A DNA stretch of 64,000 bases. Origin: Gordonia sp. SID5947. Its GTDB lineage: Bacteria > Actinomycetota > Actinomycetes > Mycobacteriales > Mycobacteriaceae. Each line of letters begins with the position of its first letter. The stretch's first letter is position 1. The notes beneath the pieces were generated by a model that was given only the letters and a program-made list of their open reading frames with translations, searched no databases and was not told the origin of the DNA. Shown here piece by piece: positions 20,110 through 28,828 of the stretch. The stretch is from assembly GCF_009862785.1 (NCBI RefSeq), contig NZ_WWHU01000001.1, positions 1,736,001 to 1,800,000 of the forward strand, given 5' to 3'. A program made the translations under genes and the position numbers.

Positions 20110-21051
20110 ATGGCACGCGACACGACCGGGCGCGATCCCAGTCTGTATCTGGAGCTCGACCGTCGACAGTGGCGTGAACTGCGCGAATCGATGCCGCTGG
20201 TCCTCAACGACAACGAACTCCAGCAGCTCGTGGGACTCGGCGAACAGGTCGACCTCGACGAGGTCGCCGATGTCTACCTGCCGCTGTCGCGCCTGATCCA
20301 TCTGCAGATCGCGGCACGGCAGCGACTCTTCGCGGCGACGTCGACCTTCCTCGGTGAACGCCAGACCAACCGCCAGGTGCCGTTCGTCATCGGGATCGCC
20401 GGCAGCGTGGCGGTCGGCAAGTCGACCACGGCGCGCGTCCTCGCGGCGCTCCTCGCACGCTGGGAGTCGCATCCCAAGGTCGATCTGGTGACCACGGACG
20501 GGTTCCTGCTGCCGACCGCGGAACTGGAACGCCGAGGGATCATGCACCGCAAAGGTTTCCCCGAGTCCTACGACCGTCGCTCACTGCTCAGGTTTGTCAC
20601 CGAGGTCAAGTCGGGCGCCCGCGAGGTGACCGCCCCGGTCTACTCCCACATCGCCTACGACATCGTCCCGGACGTGAAACACTATGTCCGCCAACCGGAC
20701 ATCCTCATCCTCGAGGGCCTCAACGTATTGCAGACCGGCCCGACGCTGATGGTCTCGGACCTCTTCGACTTCTCGATCTACGTGGACGCGAAGACAGCCG
20801 ACATCGAGCAGTGGTACGTCTCGCGATTCCTGCAGATGCGAACCACGTCGTTCGCCGACCCCGAATCACACTTCCACTACTACTCGTCGCTGACCGACGA
20901 GCAGGCCACGATCGCCGCCCGGGACCTCTGGACATCGATCAACCGACCCAATCTGATCGAGAACATCCTGCCCACCAGACCCCGGGCAACCCTCGTGCTC
21001 CGCAAGGACGCCGATCACTCGATCAATCGGGTTCGTTTGCGCAAGTTGTAG
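20110..21051 (+). CDS. coaA: Pantothenate kinase, type I
   Basis: CoaA phosphorylates pantothenate, the first committed step of coenzyme A synthesis. The 313-residue protein has the P-loop [26 protein letters not shown], the conserved [21 protein letters not shown] and [12 protein letters not shown]. The N-terminal [14 protein letters not shown] is typical of the actinobacterial enzyme. The ATG at 20110 gives the usual short leader. In M. tuberculosis this gene is Rv1092c beside glyA, as here. Confidence 0.97.
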   Translation: MARDTTGRDPSLYLELDRRQWRELRESMPLVLNDNELQQLVGLGEQVDLDEVADVYLPLSRLIHLQIAARQRLFAATSTFLGERQTNRQVPFVIGIAGSVAVGKSTTARVLAALLARWESHPKVDLVTTDGFLLPTAELERRGIMHRKGFPESYDRRSLLRFVTEVKSGAREVTAPVYSHIAYDIVPDVKHYVRQPDILILEGLNVLQTGPTLMVSDLFDFSIYVDAKTADIEQWYVSRFLQMRTTSFADPESHFHYYSSLTDEQATIAARDLWTSINRPNLIENILPTRPRATLVLRKDADHSINRVRLRKL

Positions 21052-21053
21052 TC

Positions 21054-21539
21054 TCACCTCATCTGACGCTCGTCGAGACCCGCCGGATACCTCCCCGCCA
21101 CCGCGATCCTGTTCCAGGCGTTGATCATCACGATCGAGGCCACCACCTGGCCGAGCTCGAAGTCGTCGAAAACGGCCTGCGCGCCGTCGAACACCGCATC
21201 CGGGACACCCTGCTCACCGAGCCGGGTCACCGCCTCGGTCAGTGCCAGCGCCGCCCGCTCGCGCGCCGAGAACAGGTGCGGCGCCTCGGCCCACGCCGAC
21301 ACCATCCCGAGCGTGATCGGTTCCATCCCCGCCGAGAGCGCGTCGGAGAGGTGCATGTGCAGGCAGTAGGCGCACCCGTTGAGCTGCGATGCTCGAATCC
21401 TGATGAGTTCGGCGAGAGTCGTCTCCAGCCCTTCCGATGAGGCTCGTTGAAGAGCCACGAGCGCCTTGTAGGCACCGGGATTGTTGCCCGGCAACCACAT
21501 CCGACGGGTGTCGGGCACATTGTCTGGCAGGGTCGTCAT
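21054..21539 (-). CDS. Carboxymuconolactone decarboxylase (AhpD-like) family protein
   Basis: The 161-residue protein has the CMD/AhpD signature LIRIRASQLNGCAYCLHMH, with the redox CxxC and following His that relay electrons in alkylhydroperoxidase-like proteins. Such proteins act as peroxidase partners or small redox enzymes. Its start overlaps the stop of the upstream NAD(P)-binding gene (ATGA), so the two are co-translated and probably cooperate. It converges on coaA with 2 bp between the stops. Confidence 0.88.
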   Translation of the reverse strand: MTTLPDNVPDTRRMWLPGNNPGAYKALVALQRASSEGLETTLAELIRIRASQLNGCAYCLHMHLSDALSAGMEPITLGMVSAWAEAPHLFSARERAALALTEAVTRLGEQGVPDAVFDGAQAVFDDFELGQVVASIVMINAWNRIAVAGRYPAGLDERQMR

Positions 21540-22291
21540 GCCGGGTACTCCTTGTCCAGCCATTGGTCCACGGTGGTGTGCACCACCACGGTCGGATCGT
21601 CGGGCACCAACGCACCGTTGCGGACCGCCGCTCCACCGAAGTTGATGCCGAACACCCATCTCGGGGATCCGGTCCGGTGCGCGATGGCCTTGCCGACCTC
21701 AGCGAGGTCGCAGACCGCCGGACCCGCGACCTCGACGTCGCCGGACACGGGCGCGGTGACCACGTCGGCCAGCGCAGCTGCGGCGTCCGCCGACGGCAGC
21801 GGGCGGCAACGCATGTGCGGCACCGCAGCCACCGGGCCGAGGTGCAGGGTGTCCATCATCTGGCGGGCCAGTTCGTAGAATTGTGCCGACCGCACCACCG
21901 TCAACCGTTCCGGGCCCAACGCGTCGCGATAGACCTTCTCTTGAGCGGCCTTGCCCTGGTAATAGCCGAACTTCGCATTGACGGTGGGGTCCGCGGCGTT
22001 GATGATCGACAGACAGATGACGCGGCCGACGCCCGCCTCGACGGCAGCCGCGGCGACGTTGGCGGCAACCGTACCGAAGAAGTCGATCGCCTTCTGCGCC
22101 TTGGTGGTGACGATGTTCATGCAGTCGACCACCGCGTCGGCGCCGGTGAAGCTCTCCGCCAGTCCGGTGCCGGCGTAGGCGTCGACACCGCTGGACCGTT
22201 GTGCCGCGATCACCTCGACACCGCGTTCCCGGAGCCGTTCGCTCAGCGCCCTGCCGATCTCGCCCGTTGCGCCCAATACGACCACTCTCAT
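21536..22291 (-). CDS. NAD(P)H-binding atypical short-chain reductase-like protein
   Basis: The 251-residue protein begins with a Rossmann fold dinucleotide motif, MRVVVLGATGEIGRALSERL, and resembles NmrA/extended SDR-like reductases (VVRSAQFYELARQMM, AGPAVCDLAEVGKAI). The canonical SDR Tyr-x3-Lys is not evident, apart from a YYQGKAAQEKVY segment that fits the Y/K spacing. It is translationally coupled to the downstream CMD protein. It is divergent from the MocR regulator, which may control the pair. The substrate is unknown. Confidence 0.8.
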   Translation of the reverse strand: MRVVVLGATGEIGRALSERLRERGVEVIAAQRSSGVDAYAGTGLAESFTGADAVVDCMNIVTTKAQKAIDFFGTVAANVAAAAVEAGVGRVICLSIINAADPTVNAKFGYYQGKAAQEKVYRDALGPERLTVVRSAQFYELARQMMDTLHLGPVAAVPHMRCRPLPSADAAAALADVVTAPVSGDVEVAGPAVCDLAEVGKAIAHRTGSPRWVFGINFGGAAVRNGALVPDDPTVVVHTTVDQWLDKEYPA

Positions 22292-22381
22292 GTGCTCTGC
22301 CCTCTCCATCCGTCGAACTCTCGTGGGTGCCGCTGTCCAGGGTAGGAGAAGATTGCATCACAAAACTGGTTCAATTGTGTC

Positions 22382-23886
22382 GTGGATATGCAGGCCAATT
22401 CGGACCCCTGGACGCAGGTCGCGCAGCGGCTCGGCACCGACCTGTTCCTCGAGCTGCAACCCGATCCCACGGCGAGCCCGCGCGGTCGTGGGGCGCGCAG
22501 GCGACGTTCCCTCGCCACCGCCCTGCGTTCGGCCATCGACGACGGACGTCTCCCCGCGGGCACCCGGCTCCCGCCCTACCGCTCACTGGCCGCCGACGTC
22601 GGATTGGCACGCGGGACCGTTGCCGCCGTCTACCAGGAGCTGATCGCCGAAGGCCGGTTGGTGGCCCGGCAGGGGTCGGGCACCCGGGTCTCCGACACCA
22701 CCCATCGGCCGGGATCGTTGCACGCCGCCACCGCGCCTGCCGTCCACCTGCCCGCCCCACAACACGACTTCGGACTCGGGCAACCGAGCTCGGCCCTGTT
22801 TCCGCGCGCGGATTGGATCGCCTCCACCCGTCGGGCCATCACCGCAGCCCCGACAACGCTTTCGGTCCCGGTCACCCACAGGGCAGCGCGCCGCTGCGCC
22901 GATCCTTGGCCGCCTACCTGGCGCGGGCCCGTGGTGTACGTGTCGACCCGGATCAGGTCGTACTGACCACGTCGGTCATGCATGCCCTGGAGTTGCTGTC
23001 CCGCACTGTCTTCGGCGACGTCGTCGCGGTGGAGGAGCACGGTCTCCCGTTCCATCGGCAGGTCATCGAGCGCGGCGGCACGGCGACGACGCCGATCTCG
23101 ATCGACGCCGGCGGCGCAATGGTCGGTGGTCTGCCCCAGCATGCCTCGGCGGTGCTTCTCACGCCGAGCCATCAGTTCCCGACCGGTGTCCCGCTGTCGC
23201 CGCCCCGGCGATCCGACGTGGTCGACTGGGCACGGGCCGGTGGGAGGCTGATCGTGGAGGACGACTACGACGGCGAACTCCGATACGACCGGGAGCCGAT
23301 CGGCGCCCTCCAGTCGCTCGGCCCCGACGTGGTGATCTATACCGGCTCGGTCAGCAAGAGCCTCTCCCCTGCCGTGCGCGTCGCCTGGCTGGTCCTGCCG
23401 CCGCACCTGGTCGAGACGGTGGTGTGGTCCAAAGGCATTCGCGAACCCGACGCCAGCGTGGTGGACCAACTCATCCTCGCCGACCTGATCGATTCGGGCG
23501 CCTACGACCGCCATATCCGGCGCAGCAGGCAGCACTATCGGCGACGTCGCGATCGCCTGACACAGCGCCTCGCCGACGCCGGGCTCGAACTACCCGGGAT
23601 CGCCGCCGGGCTGCACGCGGTGATCCCCGTCCCCGCCGAGATCGAACCGATCATCGTCGACGCCGCCGCGCGACGGGGATTCGCACTGGCGTCACTGTCG
23701 ATGTTCCGTCACCCGGCCGCGCCGGGCGAGGACCCCGGCAGATCCCGCACCGGTGGCATCGTCGTCGGCTTCGGCACTCCGGCGGCATCCACTTTCGCGA
23801 CCGATGTCGATGCGCTCATCACCTTGATCACCGACCATCTGGTCACATCGGATCACTTGCCGAAGCGGCGGCTGCGTGCCGAATAG
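22382..23886 (+). pseudogene. MocR/PdxR-like GntR-aminotransferase regulator, one frameshift
   Basis: The N-terminal frame (22382-22966) encodes a GntR winged helix: LATALRSAIDDGRLPAGTRLPPYRSLAADVGLARGTV. It then reads RADWIASTRRAITAAP before going out of frame. The other frame continues a type I aminotransferase-like domain, PDQVVLTTSVMHALELLSR, with the PLP lysine in YTGSVSKSLSPAVRVAW. Adding one C to the CCCC run at 22848-22851 gives AAPDNAFGPGHPQGSAPLRR and joins them into a normal MocR protein of about 500 residues. MocR proteins sense PLP or amino-compounds. It is divergent from the SDR/CMD pair. Confidence 0.85.
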
Positions 23887-24635
23887 TCACGCAAAGCGCG
23901 CAAGAAGTCCACGCGCCGGAACTCCGGCCAGTATGCATCGGTGAACCAGATCTCGGAGTACGCGCTCTGCCACAGCAAGAACCCGGACAGACGCTGTTCG
24001 CCGGAGGTCCGGATCACCAGATCCGGATCCGGCTGTCCGCGCGTGTAGAGATTGCGATCGATGGCCTCCACGGTGACCGCACCGACCATCTGTTCCGGAT
24101 CATCGCCCGCTGCGAGGCTCTCGCGCAACAGCGACTGCACCGCATCGACGATCTCCTGCCGTCCCCCGTAGCCGACCGCGACATTGACGTTCATCCCGTC
24201 GCGCTCGTGTGTCCGGTCCGACGCCGACTGCAGCCGCGCAGCCACCTCATCCGGGAGTTGCGCCAGCGAGCCGACGATGCGGACACGCCAATCCCCCTCC
24301 GGTCCGGAGATCTCCTCGACGATGTCGGGCACGATCTCCATCAAGGCGTCGAGTTCGTCGGAGGCGCGCTGCAGATTCTCGGTGGAGAGCAGATAGATCG
24401 TCACCGTCGAGATCCCCAGCTCGGCACACCAGGACAGCATCTCCGCGATCCGCTGCGCTCCCACACGGTGGCCGTGGCTCACATCTTCGAAACCGGCATC
24501 GCGAGCCCATCGCCGATTGCCGTCGCAGATGATGGCGACGTGACGCGGTAGCCGCGAGGTGTCCATGAGTTGGACCAGCCGGCGCTCGTAGACGCTCAGC
24601 ATCGGTCGCCGGAGCCGATCGGGAAGTAGTTTCAT
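23853..24635 (-). CDS. uppS: Isoprenyl diphosphate synthase, (2Z,6E)-farnesyl diphosphate synthase-like (Rv1086-like)
   Basis: This 260-residue cis-prenyltransferase carries the catalytic start HVAIICDGNRRWARD (Asp and Asn of the diphosphate-binding loop), GISTVTIYLLSTENLQR, RVRIVGSLAQLP, NVAVGYGGRQEIV and the C-terminal DLVIRTSGEQRLSGFLLWQSAYSE stretch split over residues 205-230. By position it corresponds to M. tuberculosis Rv1086, which makes Z,E-farnesyl diphosphate for decaprenyl phosphate. Chain length cannot be set from sequence alone. It overlaps the 3' end of the MocR gene by 34 bp. Confidence 0.92.
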   Translation of the reverse strand: MKLLPDRLRRPMLSVYERRLVQLMDTSRLPRHVAIICDGNRRWARDAGFEDVSHGHRVGAQRIAEMLSWCAELGISTVTIYLLSTENLQRASDELDALMEIVPDIVEEISGPEGDWRVRIVGSLAQLPDEVAARLQSASDRTHERDGMNVNVAVGYGGRQEIVDAVQSLLRESLAAGDDPEQMVGAVTVEAIDRNLYTRGQPDPDLVIRTSGEQRLSGFLLWQSAYSEIWFTDAYWPEFRRVDFLRALRDYSARSRRFGK

Positions 24636-24681
24636 CGCTGCCTGATCCTAACGGCTCGAAAGTTACCGTACCGTAGGTTGC

Positions 24682-25353
24682 GTGAGCTCCCTGACGGACG
24701 ACCCCATCGCGGCCATCAAACCCCGCCTGCGTGGTGTCATCCATCAATACTCCGCGTGGGTGGCCGTATGCGCCGGACTCGCGGTGGTGATCGGGGCGGG
24801 GGTGCTGCGTGGGCCGGGCGCGGCGATCGCGTGTGCGATCTATGCGATCACGGTCGTCGGTGTGTTCACCGTGAGCGCGAGTTACCACCGCATCCCGTGG
24901 AAGACACCGCGCGCGCAGGTCCGGATGAAACGCGCCGACCATTCGATGATCTTCGTGTTCATCGCCGGGACGTATACCCCTTTCTGCGCGCTGGCCCTGC
25001 CCGCGGAGGTCCGGTGGTGGGTACTCGGCGTCGTCTGGGTGGGCGCGATCGCCGGCGTCGCCCTCAAACTCGTGTGGCCTGCGGCGCCACGCTGGCTGGG
25101 CGTGGCGCTCTACATCCTCCTCGGCTGGGTGATCGTCGCCGTCGCCCCAGCCCTGATCAGTCACGTCGGCTGGATGGTCATCGTGCTGCTCGCCGTGGGC
25201 GGCGTGTTCTACACCGTCGGCGGCATCCTGTACGCGGCCCGATGGCCGAATCCGTGGCCGGCGACGTTCGGCCACCACGAGGTCTTCCACGCATGCACCG
25301 CGGTGGCCGCACTGATGCACTACGTCGCCGTGTGGCTCGTGCTCACCGCCTGA
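24682..25353 (+). CDS. Hemolysin III / PAQR-family membrane protein
   Basis: The 223-residue protein has about seven membrane helices and the hallmark residues of the hemolysin III family: ASYHRIPWKT near the N-terminal third, RADHSMIFVFIAGTYTPF, and the C-terminal FGHHEVFHACTA with paired His. These residues form the zinc site in PAQR proteins. Despite the name, haemolytic activity is unproven for most members. The GTG start at 24682 fits; M. tuberculosis Rv1085c occupies the same place beside Rv1086. Confidence 0.93.
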   Translation: MSSLTDDPIAAIKPRLRGVIHQYSAWVAVCAGLAVVIGAGVLRGPGAAIACAIYAITVVGVFTVSASYHRIPWKTPRAQVRMKRADHSMIFVFIAGTYTPFCALALPAEVRWWVLGVVWVGAIAGVALKLVWPAAPRWLGVALYILLGWVIVAVAPALISHVGWMVIVLLAVGGVFYTVGGILYAARWPNPWPATFGHHEVFHACTAVAALMHYVAVWLVLTA

Positions 25354-25467
25354 CCCCGCCGCGCGGGTCGGGCGCGCTCACCGCGACGACCCCGTCTTCA
25401 CCCGAGCATCACCCGACATCAAACCGTTCGACGGCATGTGGTCAGGCAGCCTTGGTCGGCTTGGGCC

Positions 25468-27083
25468 ATGCCCAGCACCGACTCACCAGTCGTCTCGATC
25501 GGCTCCGGCAAGACCCTGCGCGTCGGCATGACACGTCGCCGATTCCTCACCTGGACCGGTGTCGCCGGAGGACTTGCCGTCATCCCCGGCCTCCTCGGTG
25601 ACGCACCGGCGTGGTCGGGCGCACCGCGAAGCGGCGAGGATCTGTTCACCCTCGGCGTCGCCTCCGGTGATCCACTCCCGGACGGGGTGGTGCTGTGGAC
25701 CCGCCTGGCCCGCAATCCGCTGGCACGCGGCGGCGGCATGGGCGCGGCCCCGGTGCCCGTCGAATGGCAGATCGCCGCCGACGAGAAGATGCGCCGCGTG
25801 CTTCGAGCCGGGTGGGCCCTGGCGACCTCCGACAACGGGCACAGCGTCCACGTCGACGTCCGCGGGCTCGCGCCGGCGCGGGAGTACTTCTACCGGTTCC
25901 GGGCCGCGGGTGACATCTCCGACGTAGGTCGTACATGCACCGCGCCGGACGGGCGGGCAGACGGTCTGACATTCGCATTCGCGTCCTGCCAGTCATGGGC
26001 CGACGGCCACTACGCGGCCTATGCCGACATGGCGTCCCACGCCCCGACGTGGTCTTCCACCTCGGCGACTACATCTACGAAAAGCCGATACCCGGCAACG
26101 GCGGGCGCCGTCGGACCAGCGCGATGCCAGAATCCGCCCATCGCGAGGCGACCGCCCTCGACGACTACCGCGACCGCTATGCGCTCTACAAGACCGACCC
26201 GCACCTGCGTGAAATCCATCGCACCAGCCCGTTCATCACCGTCTTCGACGACCACGAGGTGGACAACAACTGGGCGGCAACGATTCCCGAGGACGGACAG
26301 CCCATCTCGGAGTTCCTGCTCCGCCGTGCGTGCGGCCTCAAGGCCTGGTGGGAGAACACCCCGGTGCGCAACGCTCAACAGCCGCACGGGTCCGGCATCC
26401 GCGCCTACCGCCGTTTCGCCTTCGGCGATCTCGTGGAGTTCAACGTCCTCGACACGCGGACCTTCCGCAGTGATCAGGCGAACGGCGACGACGACACCGG
26501 ACAGAACAGCGTGACCGCCGATCCCCGCCGGACGATCATCGGCGCAGCGCAGGAACGATGGCTGCTCGACGGATTCGCCCGCAGCGGGCATCGATGGAAT
26601 GTGCTGGTACATCAGACCACCATGGCCGACCTCGCCCACCGGGAGAACGGCGTCCGCGAGGTCAGCATGGACGGCTGGAGTGGCTACGAGGCCAACCGTG
26701 CCCGGGTGCTCGATGGCGCGCGACGCCGGGGCGTGACCAATCTCGTGTCGATCGTCGGCGACATCCACCGCAACGCGGTATCCGACCTCCGCTCGACCTA
26801 CCGTCGCGAGTCACCCACCGTCGGAGTCGAATTGGCCGGTACGTCGATCTCGTCCGGCGGCGACGGCGAAGACAGCGATGCCACCGACCGCGCGATCAAG
26901 GCCGCGTCGCCGCACGTACGTTTCGGGAACGCGCAACGCGGCTATGTCCTCAACCGCCTGCGGGCGGACCGGTGGGAGGCCGAATACCGGGTCGCCGACT
27001 CGATCGCGGAGTCGTCGGCTCGGCTGCATCGCCGCGCCCTGATCACGATTCCGGACGCCCGGCCCACCATCGACGTGATCTGA
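25468..27083 (+). pseudogene. phoD: PhoD-like alkaline phosphatase/phosphodiesterase with Tat signal, one frameshift
   Basis: The N-terminal frame encodes a Tat signal (TRRRFLTWTG) and the PhoD N-terminal domain (FTLGVASGDPLPDGVVLWTRLA), then FAFASCQSWADG. The frame is lost near 26045. The second frame resumes with PDVVFHLGDYIYEKP, DDHEVDNNWAA, VLVHQTTMAD and VSIVGDIHRNAVSDL, the metal-binding motifs. Adding one C to the CCCC run at 26042-26045 gives YADMASHAPDVVFHLGDYIYE and a complete enzyme of about 538 residues. Family members hydrolyse phosphodiesters outside the cell, often under phosphate limitation. A pho box was not identified. Confidence 0.86.
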
Positions 27084-27099
27084 CGGCCAGGGGCACACA

Positions 27100-27134
27100 C
27101 TGCTCGTGGCAGCGTCGTTCTGCGCGTGGCAGCG
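27100..27134 (+). promoter_or_regulatory. Two PopR-like operator copies upstream of the clpP pair
   Basis: TTCTGC-GCGTG-GCAGCG (27118-27134) matches 10 of 12 arm positions of TTCTGC-N5-GCAGAA. A second partial copy, CTGC-TCGTG-GCAG, is at 27100-27112. They end 41 bp before the ATG of the first clpP. TTCTGC-N5-GCAGAA is the arm pattern I recall for the Streptomyces PopR operator of clpP3P4, and a PopR/ClgR-like gene lies downstream. Confidence 0.55.
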
Positions 27135-27174
27135 CGTCGCGCCCAATCCGGAGGCGCCGGCGCAGGATCGAGAC

Positions 27175-27789
27175 ATGAGTGATGAACAACGATTCCTCCC
27201 CCTTCGCCGAAGGACCGCAGAAAGTCTTCTGACGCAACGTGTCCTGATGCTCGACTCCGCTCTCGACGACGAGATCGGCAGTCAGATGTGCGCCCAGCTC
27301 GTCATGCTGGCATCCGAGGACCCGGTGTCCGACATCGCATTGTGGATCAACTCGCCAGGCGGTTCCGTCCCGGCCATGCTCGCCATCATGGACACGATGC
27401 GCCTGATCCCCAACGATGTGAGCACAGTGAACCTGGGGATGGCCTACAGCGCAGGACAGTTCCTGCTCTGTTGCGGCACGCGCGGCAAGCGGTATGCGCT
27501 CCGACATGCCAAGGTCCTGCTGCATCAGGGTTCCGCGGGCATCGGCGGATACGCTCCGGACATCGAACTACAGGCCGACGACCTACGCCATGTCCGCGAC
27601 ACGGTTCTGACGATCATCGCCGAGCAGACCGGCCGCCCGGTGGAGAAGATCTTCGCGGATTCACTGCGCGACCACGTCTTCACCGCCGAGGAGTCGGTCG
27701 AGTACGGGTTCGTCGACCACATCGTCGACGACCTGACGCAGATCCGTCCGCTCACGCCGGCAGTCACCGGCTTCGGGGTCGCGCGATGA
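27175..27789 (+). CDS. ClpP-family peptidase, first of an accessory pair (ClpP3-like)
   Basis: The 204-residue protein is a Clp protease proteolytic subunit. It has LWINSPGGSV, catalytic Ser in GMAYSAGQFLL, catalytic His in KVLLHQGSAG and catalytic Asp in DSLRDHVFTAEES, followed by EYGFVDHIV. It differs from housekeeping ClpP1/P2 in the YSAGQ context. Its N-terminal sequence (RRRTAESLLTQRVLMLDSALDD) resembles the ClpP3 class of Streptomyces. The ATG at 27175 is coupled to the next clpP by an ATGA overlap. The two probably form a mixed tetradecamer. Confidence 0.88.
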   Translation: MSDEQRFLPLRRRTAESLLTQRVLMLDSALDDEIGSQMCAQLVMLASEDPVSDIALWINSPGGSVPAMLAIMDTMRLIPNDVSTVNLGMAYSAGQFLLCCGTRGKRYALRHAKVLLHQGSAGIGGYAPDIELQADDLRHVRDTVLTIIAEQTGRPVEKIFADSLRDHVFTAEESVEYGFVDHIVDDLTQIRPLTPAVTGFGVAR

Positions 27790-28376
27790 GCACATACACG
27801 ATCCCCAACGTGATCAGCCGGACGCCGAACGGCGAGCGGGTGATGGACGTCTACAGCCACCTCCTCGACGAGCGGATCATCTATCTCGGCACCGAGATCG
27901 ACGACGGCGTGGCGAACGCGTTGATCGCGCAGATACTCCACCTCGATTCCGACAACCCCGACGCGCCGATCGACCTGTACATCAACTCGACCGGCGGTTC
28001 GGTGATGGCGACCTTCGCCCTGTACGACACCATGCAGTACTGCCACGCCCCGATCGCCACCACATGTGTCGGGCAGGCACTCTCGTCGACGGCGCTGCTC
28101 CTCGCCGCAGGGAGCCCCGGACGACGATCGGTTCTCCCGCACGCCCGGGTGTTGCTCCATCAACCGTCGGGTCAAGGGCGCGGCACCATTCCCGATCTGA
28201 TCCTGGCGGCCGAGGAGATCCTGCGTGTCCGCGAGGAGATCGAGAAGGCGATGAGCCGCCATACCGGTCAGGAGGTCGAGACGCTCCGACGCGACACCGA
28301 TCGGGACCGTGTGCTGCGAGCCGAGGAGATCGTGTCGTACGGACTGGCCGACCGGATAATCGACACCCGCGGGTAG
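27786..28376 (+). CDS. ClpP-family peptidase, second of an accessory pair (ClpP4-like)
   Basis: The 196-residue protein is a second ClpP subunit. It has YINSTGGSVMATFALYDTM, catalytic Ser in QALSSTALLLAAG, His in VLLHQPSG and an Asp in TDRDRVLRAEEIVSYGLAD. It overlaps the upstream clpP by 4 bp. The adjacent regulator gene makes this a ClpP3/ClpP4-like module as in Streptomyces, where it backs up the primary ClpP1P2. Which Clp ATPase it serves is not shown here. Confidence 0.9.
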   Translation: MSTYTIPNVISRTPNGERVMDVYSHLLDERIIYLGTEIDDGVANALIAQILHLDSDNPDAPIDLYINSTGGSVMATFALYDTMQYCHAPIATTCVGQALSSTALLLAAGSPGRRSVLPHARVLLHQPSGQGRGTIPDLILAAEEILRVREEIEKAMSRHTGQEVETLRRDTDRDRVLRAEEIVSYGLADRIIDTRG

Positions 28377-28408
28377 ACCGCGACTCACCGGTAACGGAGC
28401 CGGGTGAC

Positions 28409-28756
28409 TCAGGCCGCCAACGCAACCGGCCCGCGGAAGGTCCGCACCGGCGCCATCGCCGGTGACCGGACCGTGACGGCCCGCAACACGGGCGTCGCGG
28501 TCGTCCGGGACAGCTCGATCGACGCCTCGCGCGTGAGGTCGAGAAGCGTCAGTCCGAGGGCTCCCGCCACTGCGGCCAGCAGCTCGGACGAGGCGTCCTT
28601 GCGGCCACGTTCGATCTCGGAGAGGTATTGACTCGAGACCCCCGCGCGTTGCGCGGTCTCCACCAGACGTTCGCCGCGGTCGTGGCGATGACGACGGAGA
28701 ACCCGTCCGGTCACCTCACGCCACAAGGGTTCGGCAGGCTGCAGTCGGGTGTCCAT
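28409..28756 (-). CDS. XRE-family regulator, PopR/ClgR-like
   Basis: The 115-residue protein has a central helix-turn-helix, LVETAQRAGVSSQYLSEIERGRKDASSELLAAVAGALG (given here as the span of residues 30-67), with the SQYLSEIERGRKDASSELL pattern shared by ClgR and PopR regulators of clp genes. The C-terminus ends in Ala, Leu and Ala residues (GPVALAA), recalling the C-terminal AA-type degron by which PopR and ClgR are themselves degraded by Clp protease. It converges on the clpP pair. A matching operator lies in its own promoter region. The family call is good; the target assignment is inference. Confidence 0.82.
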   Translation of the reverse strand: MDTRLQPAEPLWREVTGRVLRRHRHDRGERLVETAQRAGVSSQYLSEIERGRKDASSELLAAVAGALGLTLLDLTREASIELSRTTATPVLRAVTVRSPAMAPVRTFRGPVALAA

Positions 28757-28790
28757 GGGCCGATGGTAGGTCGCGCAGACGCGACCCGAC

Positions 28791-28819
28791 CGCGGGTTCT
28801 GCTGTCAGCAGAACCCGCG
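28791..28819. promoter_or_regulatory. Palindrome containing a perfect PopR-like operator
   Basis: A 14-bp arm and its exact complement around one central T span 28791-28819. The core reads TTCTGC-TGTCA-GCAGAA (28797-28813), identical in both arms to the PopR operator pattern TTCTGC-N5-GCAGAA as I recall it. It is 35 bp upstream of the PopR/ClgR-like gene (autoregulation) and could also terminate the B12-importer transcript that ends at 28829. Confidence 0.65.
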
Positions 28820-28828
28820 TCGTGGCCA

